Assembly (NCBI GenBank): GCA_020636405.1
Contig: JACJXW010000005.1
Coordinates: forward strand, 682,001-746,000
Reading direction: 5' to 3'
DNA length: 64,000 bases
Source of the DNA: Lewinellaceae bacterium
GTDB taxonomy: Bacteria > Bacteroidota > Bacteroidia > Chitinophagales > Saprospiraceae
A program made the translations under genes and the position numbers. This document shows positions 25,277-34,002 of this stretch, in pieces. Every line of letters starts with the position of its first letter. Positions within the stretch are counted from its first letter, which is position 1. Below the pieces are notes generated by a model, which had not been told where the DNA came from, made no database searches, and saw nothing but the letters and a program-made list of their open reading frames with translations.

Positions 25277-25339
25277 CGTGATTCGTGATTCGTTGATTCG
25301 TGGATTCGTGGATTCGTGATTCGGATAACGAATCACGAA
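25277..25339. repeat. GATTCGT array ending in a hairpin between convergent genes
   Basis: Six GATTCG-type units (some with an extra G or T) fill 25277-25323. The last, TTCGTGATTCG (25313-25323), is followed by an exact inverted copy CGAATCACGAA (25329-25339). The hairpin lies one base before the stop codon of the HAD-like gene and probably acts as a shared terminator for both genes. Confidence 0.7.
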
Positions 25340-25340
25340 C

Positions 25341-25784
25341 CTACGGCTTAAGCACTTCAATTTCGTGGTTGCGGACGACGAGGTCGGTAAACTTGCCCTT
25401 GAAGCGGGTAGCTTTGACGATATTGTTGTCTACCCAATGGTAATTACCGCCCCGGGGTTTGTTCATGATCATATTATGGTACTTGAAGCTGTTTTTGTGC
25501 AGCCACTTTTCGGTGATCTCCCGGTGTTCTTCCGTTCGGGAGGTAAAAAAGGTGATGATGTGGCCTTCTTCGTACCATTTATTGATGATCTTGAGCGCAT
25601 CGGGGTAGGGGAGCACGGACAGCATGCGTTCGGGCTCCTCGTTGGGAATGTCTTCGCAAATCGTTCCGTCGATATCGATCAGGAAATTTTTCACACCCTC
25701 GGGCAAAAGAGGGCTGATCTTTTCTCCCTTTTGATTGTATGCCGCCTCTAAATTCTGATTTTTCTGATTGATTGAGTTACTCAT
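25341..25784 (-). CDS. HAD-like hydrolase
   Basis: A 147-residue protein from ATG 25784; an in-frame TTG two codons upstream is less likely. The HAD motif DIDGT (motif I) is at about residues 37-41, followed by a phosphatase-like layout with FFTSRTEEHREITEKWL (motif II-like Ser/Thr) and a late acidic segment VDNNIVKATRFKGKFTDLV. Bacteroidota orthologues are often labelled phosphoheptose isomerase, but I see a HAD phosphatase fold rather than a SIS domain. Substrate unknown. It is convergent with the SDR39U1 gene. Confidence 0.8.
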   Translation of the reverse strand: MSNSINQKNQNLEAAYNQKGEKISPLLPEGVKNFLIDIDGTICEDIPNEEPERMLSVLPYPDALKIINKWYEEGHIITFFTSRTEEHREITEKWLHKNSFKYHNMIMNKPRGGNYHWVDNNIVKATRFKGKFTDLVVRNHEIEVLKP

Positions 25785-25954
25785 GGACAACAGGTTTAAA
25801 ATATAAGGGGAACCATAAAGCTATGGCGAGAGCCAGAGCCAGACGCCGGCTAGTGAAACACGGAAATAGCTAAAGGGTTCGGGCCATAATTATTAATATG
25901 GTTTATATTGATCGTCCCGGCCGCCCTCCTGTGGGCTGGCCCGGGTTTGGCTTT

Positions 25955-25974
25955 GGCAATGGGCCCTCATTGCC
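25955..25974. terminator. Hairpin downstream of the M23 peptidase gene
   Basis: GGCAATG at 25955-25961 pairs with CATTGCC at 25968-25974 around a 6-base loop that is itself GGCCCT. It is about 70 bases past the stop of the M23 gene on the minus strand. Lack of a T-run keeps the terminator call tentative. Confidence 0.3.
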
Positions 25975-26045
25975 GTTTGGTATTGAGGTGGTTAGGGCGG
26001 TGAATGGCAAAACAGGTCGTTTATTGTTTGGGCCTCCAGCTGTTT

Positions 26046-26939
26046 TCAAAACTTGATGTAGTCTCTGGGGTCGACCGGATTTCCTTTGTGCCAGAGCTCA
26101 AAGTGCAGATGCGGCCCGTCAGAGAGGGTTCCGGTGTTGCCGATAATGGCTACGGCCTCTCCCGCTTTGACAAAGTTACCTGCTTTTTTGAGTAAAACAG
26201 AGTTGTGTTTGTAGAAAGTGATGGTATTATTGGCATGCTGAATACCTATGGTGTTACCGGTTTCCAGCGTCCAGTCTGAAAAGAAGATGTAACCGTCCAT
26301 AGCGGCCTGGATGGCCGTATTTTTGGCGGCGAGCACGTCGACGCCGAAGTGTTTATTATCGGGCATAAAACCTGCCGAAATTTCACCTCTTACAGGGGTG
26401 TTGAAATACATTTGCTCCAGAGGTACGTCCCGCGGAGAGAAATTGGTGGTGCGGGGCCGTTGAGCGGCAAGCCCAACTTTCTGCAGTTCCATTTCCTGGC
26501 GCAGTTGCTCTTCCTCCTGAGACCGTTCTATGGCTCCCGACGTATCGGCGGTGTTGCCTTTGATGATGTCTTTGGCCGTTTCCACATCACCGACCAGTAC
26601 CTTTCGCATATTGGTCGAATACTCTTCCTGGGCAGCCAGCTGCTTTTCCAGTTTTTTTACTTCCCGGAACAGGCGTTCTACCTCTTCGCGGTTCTCTCCG
26701 CCTTCACCGTATCCGGGCATGTAGCGTTTGAGCGGGGTAAAGGCAACGGCCAGGACCACCAGCATGGCCACCACCACGAGCAAAGTGCTGACAAAAATGT
26801 ATACATTGAGCAAGGTGAGCCGGTAAGAACCTACCTCTTCGAAGGTTTCATTGTTCATCACAACGAGCCGATAGGTATGCCTCATCTGCTGCTTGATCCT
26901 GTCCCACCTGCTTTTAACTTTATCGTTCTCGGTTGCCAT
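26046..26939 (-). CDS. M23 family metallopeptidase, membrane-anchored
   Basis: A 297-residue protein with a cytoplasmic N-terminus, one membrane helix at about 45-67 (NVYIFVSTLLVVVAMLVVLA), a coiled-coil-like region at about 80-150 and a C-terminal LytM domain. Zinc/catalytic residues are seen in HFGVDV, FYKHNS and HLHFE. It likely cuts peptidoglycan cross-links or scaffolds envelope assembly. It lies divergent from porW with 335 bases between starts; related genes with the same N-terminal leader are widespread in Bacteroidota. A link to T9SS assembly is only suggested by position. Confidence 0.9.
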   Translation of the reverse strand: MATENDKVKSRWDRIKQQMRHTYRLVVMNNETFEEVGSYRLTLLNVYIFVSTLLVVVAMLVVLAVAFTPLKRYMPGYGEGGENREEVERLFREVKKLEKQLAAQEEYSTNMRKVLVGDVETAKDIIKGNTADTSGAIERSQEEEQLRQEMELQKVGLAAQRPRTTNFSPRDVPLEQMYFNTPVRGEISAGFMPDNKHFGVDVLAAKNTAIQAAMDGYIFFSDWTLETGNTIGIQHANNTITFYKHNSVLLKKAGNFVKAGEAVAIIGNTGTLSDGPHLHFELWHKGNPVDPRDYIKF

Positions 26940-27274
26940 GAGGATCGCTCCGTTTCTTCAATTTTGCCCGGCCTAAAGCACGTTGCAGCGGCCAGTATTT
27001 CCGCGCGGGGAGTGCTAAAGGTTGAAATACGCGCTTTGAAGTCTTTAAATAATAAAATAATTTTGCCTTTCGACGTTTATATAACGATGCAGTCACTGAA
27101 ATGGATCGGTATAATTCATCGAAAATGCTTTGCCGGATCAACGGCCAGGCTACAAAGTTATGTCGACACCATAGAGGTTTGCAAGAAAAATAACAATTTC
27201 TTTTTATGCCTGCCGGATTGAAAGGCAGGGAGAGTCCCATGATTTAGTTATTACAAAGATTAAAAAGATCTGGT
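26940..27274. other. Divergent intergenic region between M23 peptidase and porW
   Basis: 335 bases. It holds the strong rightward promoter match at 27035-27065, a possible 44-codon frame (27088-27222) with no recognisable features, and a small hairpin CCTGCC/GGCAGG (about 27208-27229) in what would be the porW leader of roughly 200 bases. No leftward promoter could be placed. Confidence 0.5.
27035..27065 (+). promoter_or_regulatory. Bacteroidota-type promoter upstream of porW
   Basis: TTTG at 27035-27038 and TAATTTTG at 27058-27065 are separated by exactly 19 bases, an exact match to the -33/-7 consensus of Bacteroidota sigma factors. The start site would fall near 27072, giving porW an untranslated leader of about 200 bases. 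Confidence 0.55.
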
Positions 27275-30184
27275 TTGAAACGAATAATTACCTTAACACT
27301 GGTTCTCACCGTCCTGGCGCTGTTCTGGGCGTGCACCACGCAGAAGAGCAGGAGTGATATGTCGGCCCTCGGAGAGCTTTATCACAATACGACGGCTCAC
27401 TACAATGGCTATTTCAACGCCGAGGAGCTGGTGGCGGCCAGTATAGAGTCCTTGAATGAACAACACCAGGACAACTATACCAAGCTGCTGCCCATGTACG
27501 AATACGTGGCGGCGGAGAACCCTCAGGCAGAAGCGCCCAACCTGGATGAGGCCATTAAGAAGGTCACGGTAGTCATTAACCTGCACCGTTACAGCAAATG
27601 GGCTGACGATTGCTACCTGCTTGCCGGAAAGGCCCAGTACCTGAAGCAGGATTACGAGGCCGCCGAGGAGACCCTCCGCTACCTGGCCGCCGAGTACAAC
27701 CCCGAAAAGATGAAAGAACGGGAAAAAGTGAGCAAGCAGGATAAGAAGGTCAAAAAGAACAAGAAGAAGAAAAAGAAGGGCAAGGGTAAAAAAGGAAAAA
27801 AGAAAAGCCAGAAAAGCCAGCTCGACAAGGAGAAAGAGCGCGCTCTGAGCCAATACAAAAAAGCGGTGAAAAGGGCCAAGAAAAAGGGAGAGAAAGCCCC
27901 GCCGCGCCCCGAGATCTTGAAGCGAAAGGACGATAAGGAAGCCAAGGCCGAAGAAGAAATGGCCGCCGCCAAAGAGAAAGAAGAGGAAAAAGAAGATAAA
28001 CCGGACAACAACGACGGCCTCCTCAAACACCGCCTGGCCTACCAGGAGGGCATGCTCTGGCTGGCGCGCACCATGATCGAACGCGATAACTACGATGCTG
28101 CCGTAGCCTACATCGGCCAGTTGGAGAACGATACAGAGACTTTCTCCGACATCCGCGGCCAACTCGAAGCCGTAAAAGCCTACTATCACATCCATCGTGG
28201 CGATTACGTGCAGGCGCTGCCCGCACTGGAAAATGCCATGGAGACAGAAAAGGATAAAAAGCAACGGGCGCGCTATGCTTTCATCATGGCCCAGATCTAT
28301 CAGATGAACAGCAACGCAACAGGAGCTTATGCGGCCTTCCAACAGGCATTGAAACTCAAGCCGGGGTATGAAATGGAATTCAACTGTAAGCTCAATATGG
28401 CGCAGAACGCCTGGGCCAGCGGCAGTGGGTCGGCTTACGATGCACGCGAGAACCTGGCCAGGCTGCTCAAAGACCCCAAAAATGCCGATTACCAGGATCA
28501 GATCTACTTCGCTCTGGCGCAGATCGCCCTGAAAAGCGGCGACCGCGCGGAAGCTATTAAGAACCTGGAATTATCCCTGCTGAACAGCCGGCAGAACCAG
28601 GCGCAGCGCGCCGAGTCCTACCTGACACTGGCCGGGCTGTACTATGAAACGGAAGATTATGTGCTGGCCAAGAACTACTATGACAGTACCCTGCAGGTGA
28701 TCGCCGAAACCGACAACCGTTATCCGGAGGTGCAGGCCCTGAGCAGCAACCTGACCGATATCGCCCGAAATATTCAGATTATCGAGCTGCAGGACAGCCT
28801 TCTGCGCATCAGCCTGATGACCGACAAGGAAAAGGAAGCGCTTGCCATGTCTATTAAAAAGGAGCAGGATGAATTGCGCCGCCAGAAGATCGCCAACAAG
28901 GCAGGGGCTCCTGCCGGCCTGGCTACTACTCCACGTCGTGCGATCGGTGGAACGAGCGCCCTCCAGAAAGAAAGTAGCTTCTTTGCCTATGACGACCGGG
29001 CCCTTAAAAGGGGGAGCCGCGAATTCGGCCGCAAATGGGGCACCCGCCCGCTGGAAGACAACTGGCGCCGTTCCAACAAGCGGGACGCCACGGCTTTTGA
29101 ACAGGCCGGTGAAGAGGAGGTTGCAGACAGCACACCCGATATTCTTACCGAAGAGGAGATCAACAAACTATTGGGCAACGTGCCGAAAACGGAAGGGGAA
29201 AGGGCAGCAGCCAACCTGAAGATACAGGAAGCCATGTTCAACCTCGGCTCCCTCTACCGCGAGCGCCTGCAAAATATGCCCAAGTCGATCGAGATGTTCG
29301 AAAAGCTCAACAGCCGATACCCCAGCAACAACTACGAACTGGAGTCGTGGTACCAGCTGTATATCATCTTCAAAGGGCAGGGGGAGCTGGCCAAGGCCCA
29401 GGAATATGCCGATAAGATCCTGGATAAATACCAGACTTCGAAATACGCCATGGTGATCAAAAATCCGGCCTATGTCGAAGAACTGGCCCGGGAAGACCGC
29501 CTGCTCAACGAATACTACAACGCTACGTATTCGGCCTTCACCAGCGGAAACTATCGCGAAGCCTATGACAAGAGCGTATCGGCCAAGGATAAATTCGGCG
29601 CCGCCAACGCCTACCAGCCCAAGTTCGCGCTGCTGGCCGCCATGAGCACCGGTAACCTGGAAGGCAAAGATGCCTATATGGAGGCCCTGCGCGGTGTGGT
29701 GGCCCGCTACCCGGATACCGATGAGCAACGGCGCGCCCGCGAGATCCTGCGCCTGCTGGGCGAAACCTCCGCTAACCTGCCCGCCGGCGCCCGCGAAGAG
29801 ATCGAGCAATTTAAGGTGGAAGACGATGCCCTCCACTACGTCGTCATCATCTTTAATAGCCCGGATATTGACCTCAACCAGAACAAGATCATCGTTTCCG
29901 ATTACAACGATAAATACCACAAACTGGACCGCCTGCGCATTTCAAACATTTACCTGGGCACCGACGCTGAGTCGCGCCTGCCCCTCCTGGTGTTGCGCCG
30001 CTTTAAAGACAAGGCGGACGCTATGAAGTACTATACGGGCATACAGAAGAATTCCAAGGATTTCATTCCTTCGAATGTGGGGCACGAGATCTTCCCCGTC
30101 ACTCAGAACAACTACCGCGAGATCCTTAAGGAGAAATCGGTGGACAACTACCGGGCGTTCTTCCAGCTGAATTACCTGAAGTAG
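27275..30184 (+). CDS. porW: T9SS/gliding TPR lipoprotein PorW (SprE)
   Basis: A 969-residue lipoprotein starting with TTG; this start places the lipobox LFWAC (Cys20) correctly. The N-terminus (LGELYHNTTAHYNGYFNAEE) is the hallmark of the PorW/SprE family, an outer-membrane-associated TPR protein needed for type IX secretion and gliding. Tetratricopeptide repeats occupy about 90-145 and 250-520, with further repeats at about 640-850. An unusual Lys/Glu-rich low-complexity block (about 142-247, with runs such as KKKKKKGKGKKGKKK) splits the TPR array. T9SS sorting domains at 6.5 kb and 62.9 kb fit a working system. Confidence 0.87.
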   Translation: MKRIITLTLVLTVLALFWACTTQKSRSDMSALGELYHNTTAHYNGYFNAEELVAASIESLNEQHQDNYTKLLPMYEYVAAENPQAEAPNLDEAIKKVTVVINLHRYSKWADDCYLLAGKAQYLKQDYEAAEETLRYLAAEYNPEKMKEREKVSKQDKKVKKNKKKKKKGKGKKGKKKSQKSQLDKEKERALSQYKKAVKRAKKKGEKAPPRPEILKRKDDKEAKAEEEMAAAKEKEEEKEDKPDNNDGLLKHRLAYQEGMLWLARTMIERDNYDAAVAYIGQLENDTETFSDIRGQLEAVKAYYHIHRGDYVQALPALENAMETEKDKKQRARYAFIMAQIYQMNSNATGAYAAFQQALKLKPGYEMEFNCKLNMAQNAWASGSGSAYDARENLARLLKDPKNADYQDQIYFALAQIALKSGDRAEAIKNLELSLLNSRQNQAQRAESYLTLAGLYYETEDYVLAKNYYDSTLQVIAETDNRYPEVQALSSNLTDIARNIQIIELQDSLLRISLMTDKEKEALAMSIKKEQDELRRQKIANKAGAPAGLATTPRRAIGGTSALQKESSFFAYDDRALKRGSREFGRKWGTRPLEDNWRRSNKRDATAFEQAGEEEVADSTPDILTEEEINKLLGNVPKTEGERAAANLKIQEAMFNLGSLYRERLQNMPKSIEMFEKLNSRYPSNNYELESWYQLYIIFKGQGELAKAQEYADKILDKYQTSKYAMVIKNPAYVEELAREDRLLNEYYNATYSAFTSGNYREAYDKSVSAKDKFGAANAYQPKFALLAAMSTGNLEGKDAYMEALRGVVARYPDTDEQRRAREILRLLGETSANLPAGAREEIEQFKVEDDALHYVVIIFNSPDIDLNQNKIIVSDYNDKYHKLDRLRISNIYLGTDAESRLPLLVLRRFKDKADAMKYYTGIQKNSKDFIPSNVGHEIFPVTQNNYREILKEKSVDNYRAFFQLNYLK

Positions 30185-30199
30185 GGGCTTGGCCCTGAT

Positions 30200-30685
30200 T
30201 CAGGCACGGCGCTTGCGGTTCATCGCAAAATGATATCGGGCGGCTCTTTTCTCATCCTGGAAAAGAGCCGCTATCTTTTTTTTCCATTCTGGAAAGGCGT
30301 TCCAGCTTTCCGGATATTCCCTGTACAATTCTTTCACTTTGCCCATCCGGAGTAGGCGCGCTCCAAACGCCTGCCGGTCGATGATCCATCCTTCCTGCAG
30401 GGAAGGAACGTAAAACCGCTCCATTGAAGGGGCGTAGAAATAATAGCCGCTAAAAGAGTGGAATATCTCTTTACCCTGAGGCGGCATCACCGAATATTGG
30501 GGATCGGCCTGCGATACAGCAGCAAAATGGTAGGGGGAAACGGCATCACCGCATACTTTATGCAGGTCTATGAATTTTTTCTTCTCCAATAAGGCCACCT
30601 TTATCCCCTGTTTTGCAAGAAATTTGGCTATGGCGGCCCCGCCTGTTCCGCCGCCGATCACGACTACGTCATATTGCCTGTTCAT
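30200..30685 (-). CDS. Truncated FAD-dependent oxidoreductase (geranylgeranyl-reductase-like)
   Basis: The start at 30685 (MNRQYDVVVIGGGTGG) is chosen because it puts the FAD-binding GxGxxG motif at the N-terminus; a longer in-frame extension upstream has no protein character. The product is 161 residues. It has the N-terminal FAD fold, the KVCGDAVSP motif typical of geranylgeranyl-reductase-like flavoproteins and WIIDRQAFGARLL. It then jumps straight to a basic C-terminal segment (YREYPESWNAFPEWKKK). Relatives are about 370-420 residues, so some 230 residues of the substrate and second FAD half are missing. It is probably an inactive remnant. It is divergent from the cyclopropane-synthase-like gene, 151 bases apart. 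Confidence 0.75.
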   Translation of the reverse strand: MNRQYDVVVIGGGTGGAAIAKFLAKQGIKVALLEKKKFIDLHKVCGDAVSPYHFAAVSQADPQYSVMPPQGKEIFHSFSGYYFYAPSMERFYVPSLQEGWIIDRQAFGARLLRMGKVKELYREYPESWNAFPEWKKKIAALFQDEKRAARYHFAMNRKRRA

Positions 30686-30836
30686 GGCATTCCGGGTTTT
30701 TGGCGCTGACCTCCAGCTTTCATAAAGTATTGAAAAACAATGCACTATTTCAATGATAAAAGTCAGCGCAGGCCGAAAAGCCGGCAACCCCCCGGTAGCT
30801 GGCCTTGTTTTTATTATTATACCAAACTCTAAAACC

Positions 30837-31847
30837 ATGGAAACGATCAAAAAACTTAAGGAACAGCAGGAGGAGGCCCGTTTCAACAAGCCCCAAGGCG
30901 CCTGGGCAGGCACCAGCTTAAGTGCCAAAGAAGGGCAGGAGTGGGACAAGAAAAAAGAAATGGACTTCACCTACACCAACCTGGACCAATTCATCCGCCT
31001 CAGCTTGGGCGAAAATGCCCATTTCAGCAATGCCCTGTACAATGGCGACTATACCCTGTCGCTGGAAGAGGCCCAGCTCCGCAAGTACCGCTTCGTAGCG
31101 GAGCAACTGGGCATCAGGAAGGGCTCAAAAGTGCTAGACCTGGGCTGTGGATGGGGGGGCTGGCTCAAGTTTCTCAAAGAAGAGGCCGGGGCGCACGGCA
31201 TTGGCGTCAATCTTTCGGAAGGCCAGGTGGATGCCTGCCGGGAAAACGGGCTGGAGGTATACCTGCAGGACGCCCGCTTTGTGCAACCGGCGGACTTTGG
31301 CCGATTTGATGCAGTGACCGCCTTTGGTAGTTTTGAGCATGTCGCTACAGTGGAAGACCATTTGTCGGGACGACAGGATCTGGTGTACGACGATTATTTC
31401 AAACATGTTTTCAACCTCCTGCCGGCCGGCGGAAGGTTTTACATGCAGAGTATGGTCTTCAGCAAGAACATGATCCCCTATGAACGGATCGACATCAATG
31501 CGCCCAAAGATTCCGATGCCTACATCCTGGCCCTGCTCACCAAACACAACCCGGATTCCTGGTTGCCTTACGGGCATGAGCACATCATCCGGGTGGCAGA
31601 GCCTTATTTCAAAAAGGTCTTCTACAATAGTGGCCGGCTCGACTATGTCAAAACTAACCGGGAGTGGACCAAATTATTCTACAAGTTCAACCTGAAGAAA
31701 TACCTCTGGTTCGCTTCCCTTATACCCAGATACCTGACCGACAAAGAATTCAGGTACCAGTTGTCGCTGCTGAGGGTTAGGCCCAACCGGGTGTGCTTCG
31801 AAAGGGAGATCATGGACCATGCCCGCCTGGTGTTTGAAAAGAAATGA
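30837..31847 (+). CDS. Cyclopropane-fatty-acyl-phospholipid synthase-like methyltransferase
   Basis: A 336-residue protein from ATG 30837, chosen because the in-frame upstream extension from 30753 overlaps the divergent promoter region. The SAM-binding motif VLDLGCGWGGWLKFL lies at about 105-120 and the rest follows the CFA/mycolic-acid synthase layout (GIGVNLSEGQVDACRENG, FGSFEHV). Enzymes of this family methylate or cyclopropanate unsaturated acyl chains of membrane lipids. An FAD reductase next to a CFA-like enzyme recalls loci for methyl-branched fatty acids, but here the neighbour is truncated. Confidence 0.85.
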   Translation: METIKKLKEQQEEARFNKPQGAWAGTSLSAKEGQEWDKKKEMDFTYTNLDQFIRLSLGENAHFSNALYNGDYTLSLEEAQLRKYRFVAEQLGIRKGSKVLDLGCGWGGWLKFLKEEAGAHGIGVNLSEGQVDACRENGLEVYLQDARFVQPADFGRFDAVTAFGSFEHVATVEDHLSGRQDLVYDDYFKHVFNLLPAGGRFYMQSMVFSKNMIPYERIDINAPKDSDAYILALLTKHNPDSWLPYGHEHIIRVAEPYFKKVFYNSGRLDYVKTNREWTKLFYKFNLKKYLWFASLIPRYLTDKEFRYQLSLLRVRPNRVCFEREIMDHARLVFEKK

Positions 31848-31871
31848 TCCCGCGGTGATGTGGGTAGGGAT

Positions 31872-32336
31872 TCAATTGCCGGCCAGGTTCTTCCGGAGGG
31901 ACATCATGTACCCGAAGTGCAGGCCTTCGTGCACGTTGTTGAATTGAATGGCCTGGCGGATATCCTTCAGTTCGATCCCGTAACTGGTAGGGTAGGCCTT
32001 GAACGCTGTAAACAGGCCCCTTTCGTAATCCATAGCTGCCTGTTGAGCAGTGGGGCGCAGCTTTCCCTTTATGAAACCGATCACTTCTTCCTCATAAACC
32101 TCCTTTGGATGGGTGCCTTTACGGAAACGGTCGATGAAATCGCCCGGAAGCAGAAGGTCCTGTCCGGACAGCCCGTAAAGCAGTAGTTGCTGCGTAGCCA
32201 GGATGTGTCCCGCATTCCAGAGCACGTTGTTGCTGAACCCGGGCGGGATGGTGTTGAGCTGATCGGAGTTCAGCCCGTTGAGCAGTTGGAGGATGTTCTC
32301 TCGGGTAGTGTGCAGGATCTGGAATTGATAGGTCAT
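31872..32336 (-). CDS. DinB family protein
   Basis: About 154 residues from ATG 32336 (MTYQFQILHT); an ATG at 32357 would add seven basic residues. The four-helix DinB fold shows metal-site histidines in NVLWNAGHILATQQLL and NNVHEGLHFGYMMSL. DinB-like proteins in Bacteroidota are mostly thiol-dependent transferases or uncharacterised metal enzymes; a link to DNA damage should not be assumed. It is convergent with the methyltransferase gene, with 24 bases between the stops. Confidence 0.8.
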   Translation of the reverse strand: MTYQFQILHTTRENILQLLNGLNSDQLNTIPPGFSNNVLWNAGHILATQQLLLYGLSGQDLLLPGDFIDRFRKGTHPKEVYEEEVIGFIKGKLRPTAQQAAMDYERGLFTAFKAYPTSYGIELKDIRQAIQFNNVHEGLHFGYMMSLRKNLAGN

Positions 32337-32457
32337 TTTGCTTTTTTTGATGTGCATAAAATTGAGGATTTCCAGACTGTTTGCGAAATGCGAGGGAAAA
32401 ATATTTATGCCAGGCAGGCAGTTTGTTTTAATTTAGGGCCGAAACAAACTCAAAAAC

Positions 32458-34002
32458 ATGCGATACCGTTCACTGTTCTGGCTGGCGGCCGTGCTCTCCC
32501 TGTTCACTGCCTGTGATACGGCCCGGCCCGGCATCACCGTGGATCCCTCTGTAAATGTAGAATTTACCATCCTCCATTTCAATGACGTCTATGAGATCTC
32601 CCCGCTGGAAGGCGGTAAAGCCGGTGGGCTGGCCCGCGTGGCTACGGTAAAAAAAGAGCTGATGCGGGAAAACCCCAACACCATCGCGGTACTGGCGGGA
32701 GATTTCCTCAGCCCTTCCGTGATCGGCACCCTCAAGCAGGAAAACGGCGAACGCATCGCCGGACAACAGATGGTGGAAGTGCTCAATGCAATGGGGCTGG
32801 ACTATGCGACCTTCGGCAACCACGAGTTCGACCTCAAAGATGCCGATTTGCTGCAAAAAAGGATCAACCAGAGCGCTTTTGAATATACCGTCTGTAATGT
32901 GCGGCGCGCCGATGGCGGTAAGCTGTTTCCGTTTGTCCAGGTGGTGAACGGCAAGGAGCAGTACATTCCCCGGTACATCATCCGGGAATTCGCCGACGGA
33001 AAAGGACAGCGCGTGCGCGTAGGTATTATCGGGGTAGTGCTGCCCTTCAACAAAGCGGAGTATGTCGCTTACGAGCCCGTAACCCAGGCTTTTCGAGAAA
33101 CCTACGCGGAACTGAAACCGCAGGTGGACCTCGTCGTCGGCCTGACCCACCTCAATGAGGAGGAAGACATCGAGCTGGCCCGCGAAGTGCCGGGTGTGCT
33201 GATCTTCATGGGAGGGCACGACCACGTCAACATGAACCACTACTCTGAGGAGACCATCATCACCAAGGCCGATGCCAATGTCAAATCCGTTTACATCCAC
33301 CGCATTACCTTCAATCCTGCCTCCGGTTTTGCTAAAGTGCGCTCGAGCCTGAAAAAGATCGACGACAGCATCCCGGACGACCCGGCCGCCAAGGCGGTGG
33401 TGGAGAAATGGCAGAACAAGGTCTATGGCATAATGGAGAGTATGGGGTATGCTCCCGACGAACAGCTGATGTTCGCCGAGGAACCGCTGGAGTGCAAGGA
33501 ATCGGCCATCCGCTCCCGCCCCACCAACTACGGGCAACTCACCGTGGATGCCTTTGCCGCCGCCTGGCCCGGCGCCGATGTGTACATGATCAACAGCGGG
33601 TCCATGCGTATGGACGACGACTTGCAGGGGACGGTCACCCAATACGATGTATTGCGCACCTTTCCCTTCGGCGGCGGTATCGTCTGGATGGAACTGCCCG
33701 GCAATGTACTGGAGAAATTGCTCCACAACGGACAGGTCATCAACCGGGGGGAAGGAGGCTATTTTCAGCTGAAAAATGTAGAACGAAGGGGCAACCAGTG
33801 GCTGGTCAACGGGGCTCCCGTCAACGTTGGCCAAACGTATAAAGTGGTGCTGCCGGAATTCGTCGCCAAGGGCAATGAAAACAACCTGGATTTCCTGGCA
33901 GATTTTAAATACCAAAGCCGCGAAACCCTTAGTATAGATGGCAATCCGGTACACAATGACGTGCGCAACCTGGTGATCGCCTACATGAAAACCCAGAAGT
34001 GA
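32458..34002 (+). CDS. 5'-nucleotidase/metallophosphatase lipoprotein
   Basis: A 514-residue lipoprotein with signal MRYRSLFWLAAVLSLFTAC. The N-terminal calcineurin-like phosphatase domain has ILHFNDVYEI, VLAGDF, FGNHEFD, LTHLNEEED and GGHDHVNMNH. The C-terminal 5'-nucleotidase domain (about 300-500) has the NSGSMR substrate loop and TFPFGGGIVWMELPG. It probably dephosphorylates nucleotides or other organic phosphates in the periplasm or on the surface. The stop overlaps the start of the next phosphoesterase gene (TGATG), so translation of the two is coupled. Confidence 0.9.
   Translation: MRYRSLFWLAAVLSLFTACDTARPGITVDPSVNVEFTILHFNDVYEISPLEGGKAGGLARVATVKKELMRENPNTIAVLAGDFLSPSVIGTLKQENGERIAGQQMVEVLNAMGLDYATFGNHEFDLKDADLLQKRINQSAFEYTVCNVRRADGGKLFPFVQVVNGKEQYIPRYIIREFADGKGQRVRVGIIGVVLPFNKAEYVAYEPVTQAFRETYAELKPQVDLVVGLTHLNEEEDIELAREVPGVLIFMGGHDHVNMNHYSEETIITKADANVKSVYIHRITFNPASGFAKVRSSLKKIDDSIPDDPAAKAVVEKWQNKVYGIMESMGYAPDEQLMFAEEPLECKESAIRSRPTNYGQLTVDAFAAAWPGADVYMINSGSMRMDDDLQGTVTQYDVLRTFPFGGGIVWMELPGNVLEKLLHNGQVINRGEGGYFQLKNVERRGNQWLVNGAPVNVGQTYKVVLPEFVAKGNENNLDFLADFKYQSRETLSIDGNPVHNDVRNLVIAYMKTQK

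Noticed and set aside
27088..27222. A 44-codon frame in the porW leader
   Set aside because: It follows a good promoter, but the peptide has no recognisable features and no clear ribosome-binding site; an upstream regulatory frame cannot be supported from sequence alone.
30837..31847. Longer starts for the divergent flavoprotein and methyltransferase genes (30970 and 30753)
   Set aside because: Both extensions overlap each other on opposite strands and lack family similarity; the chosen starts place the cofactor motifs at normal distances.
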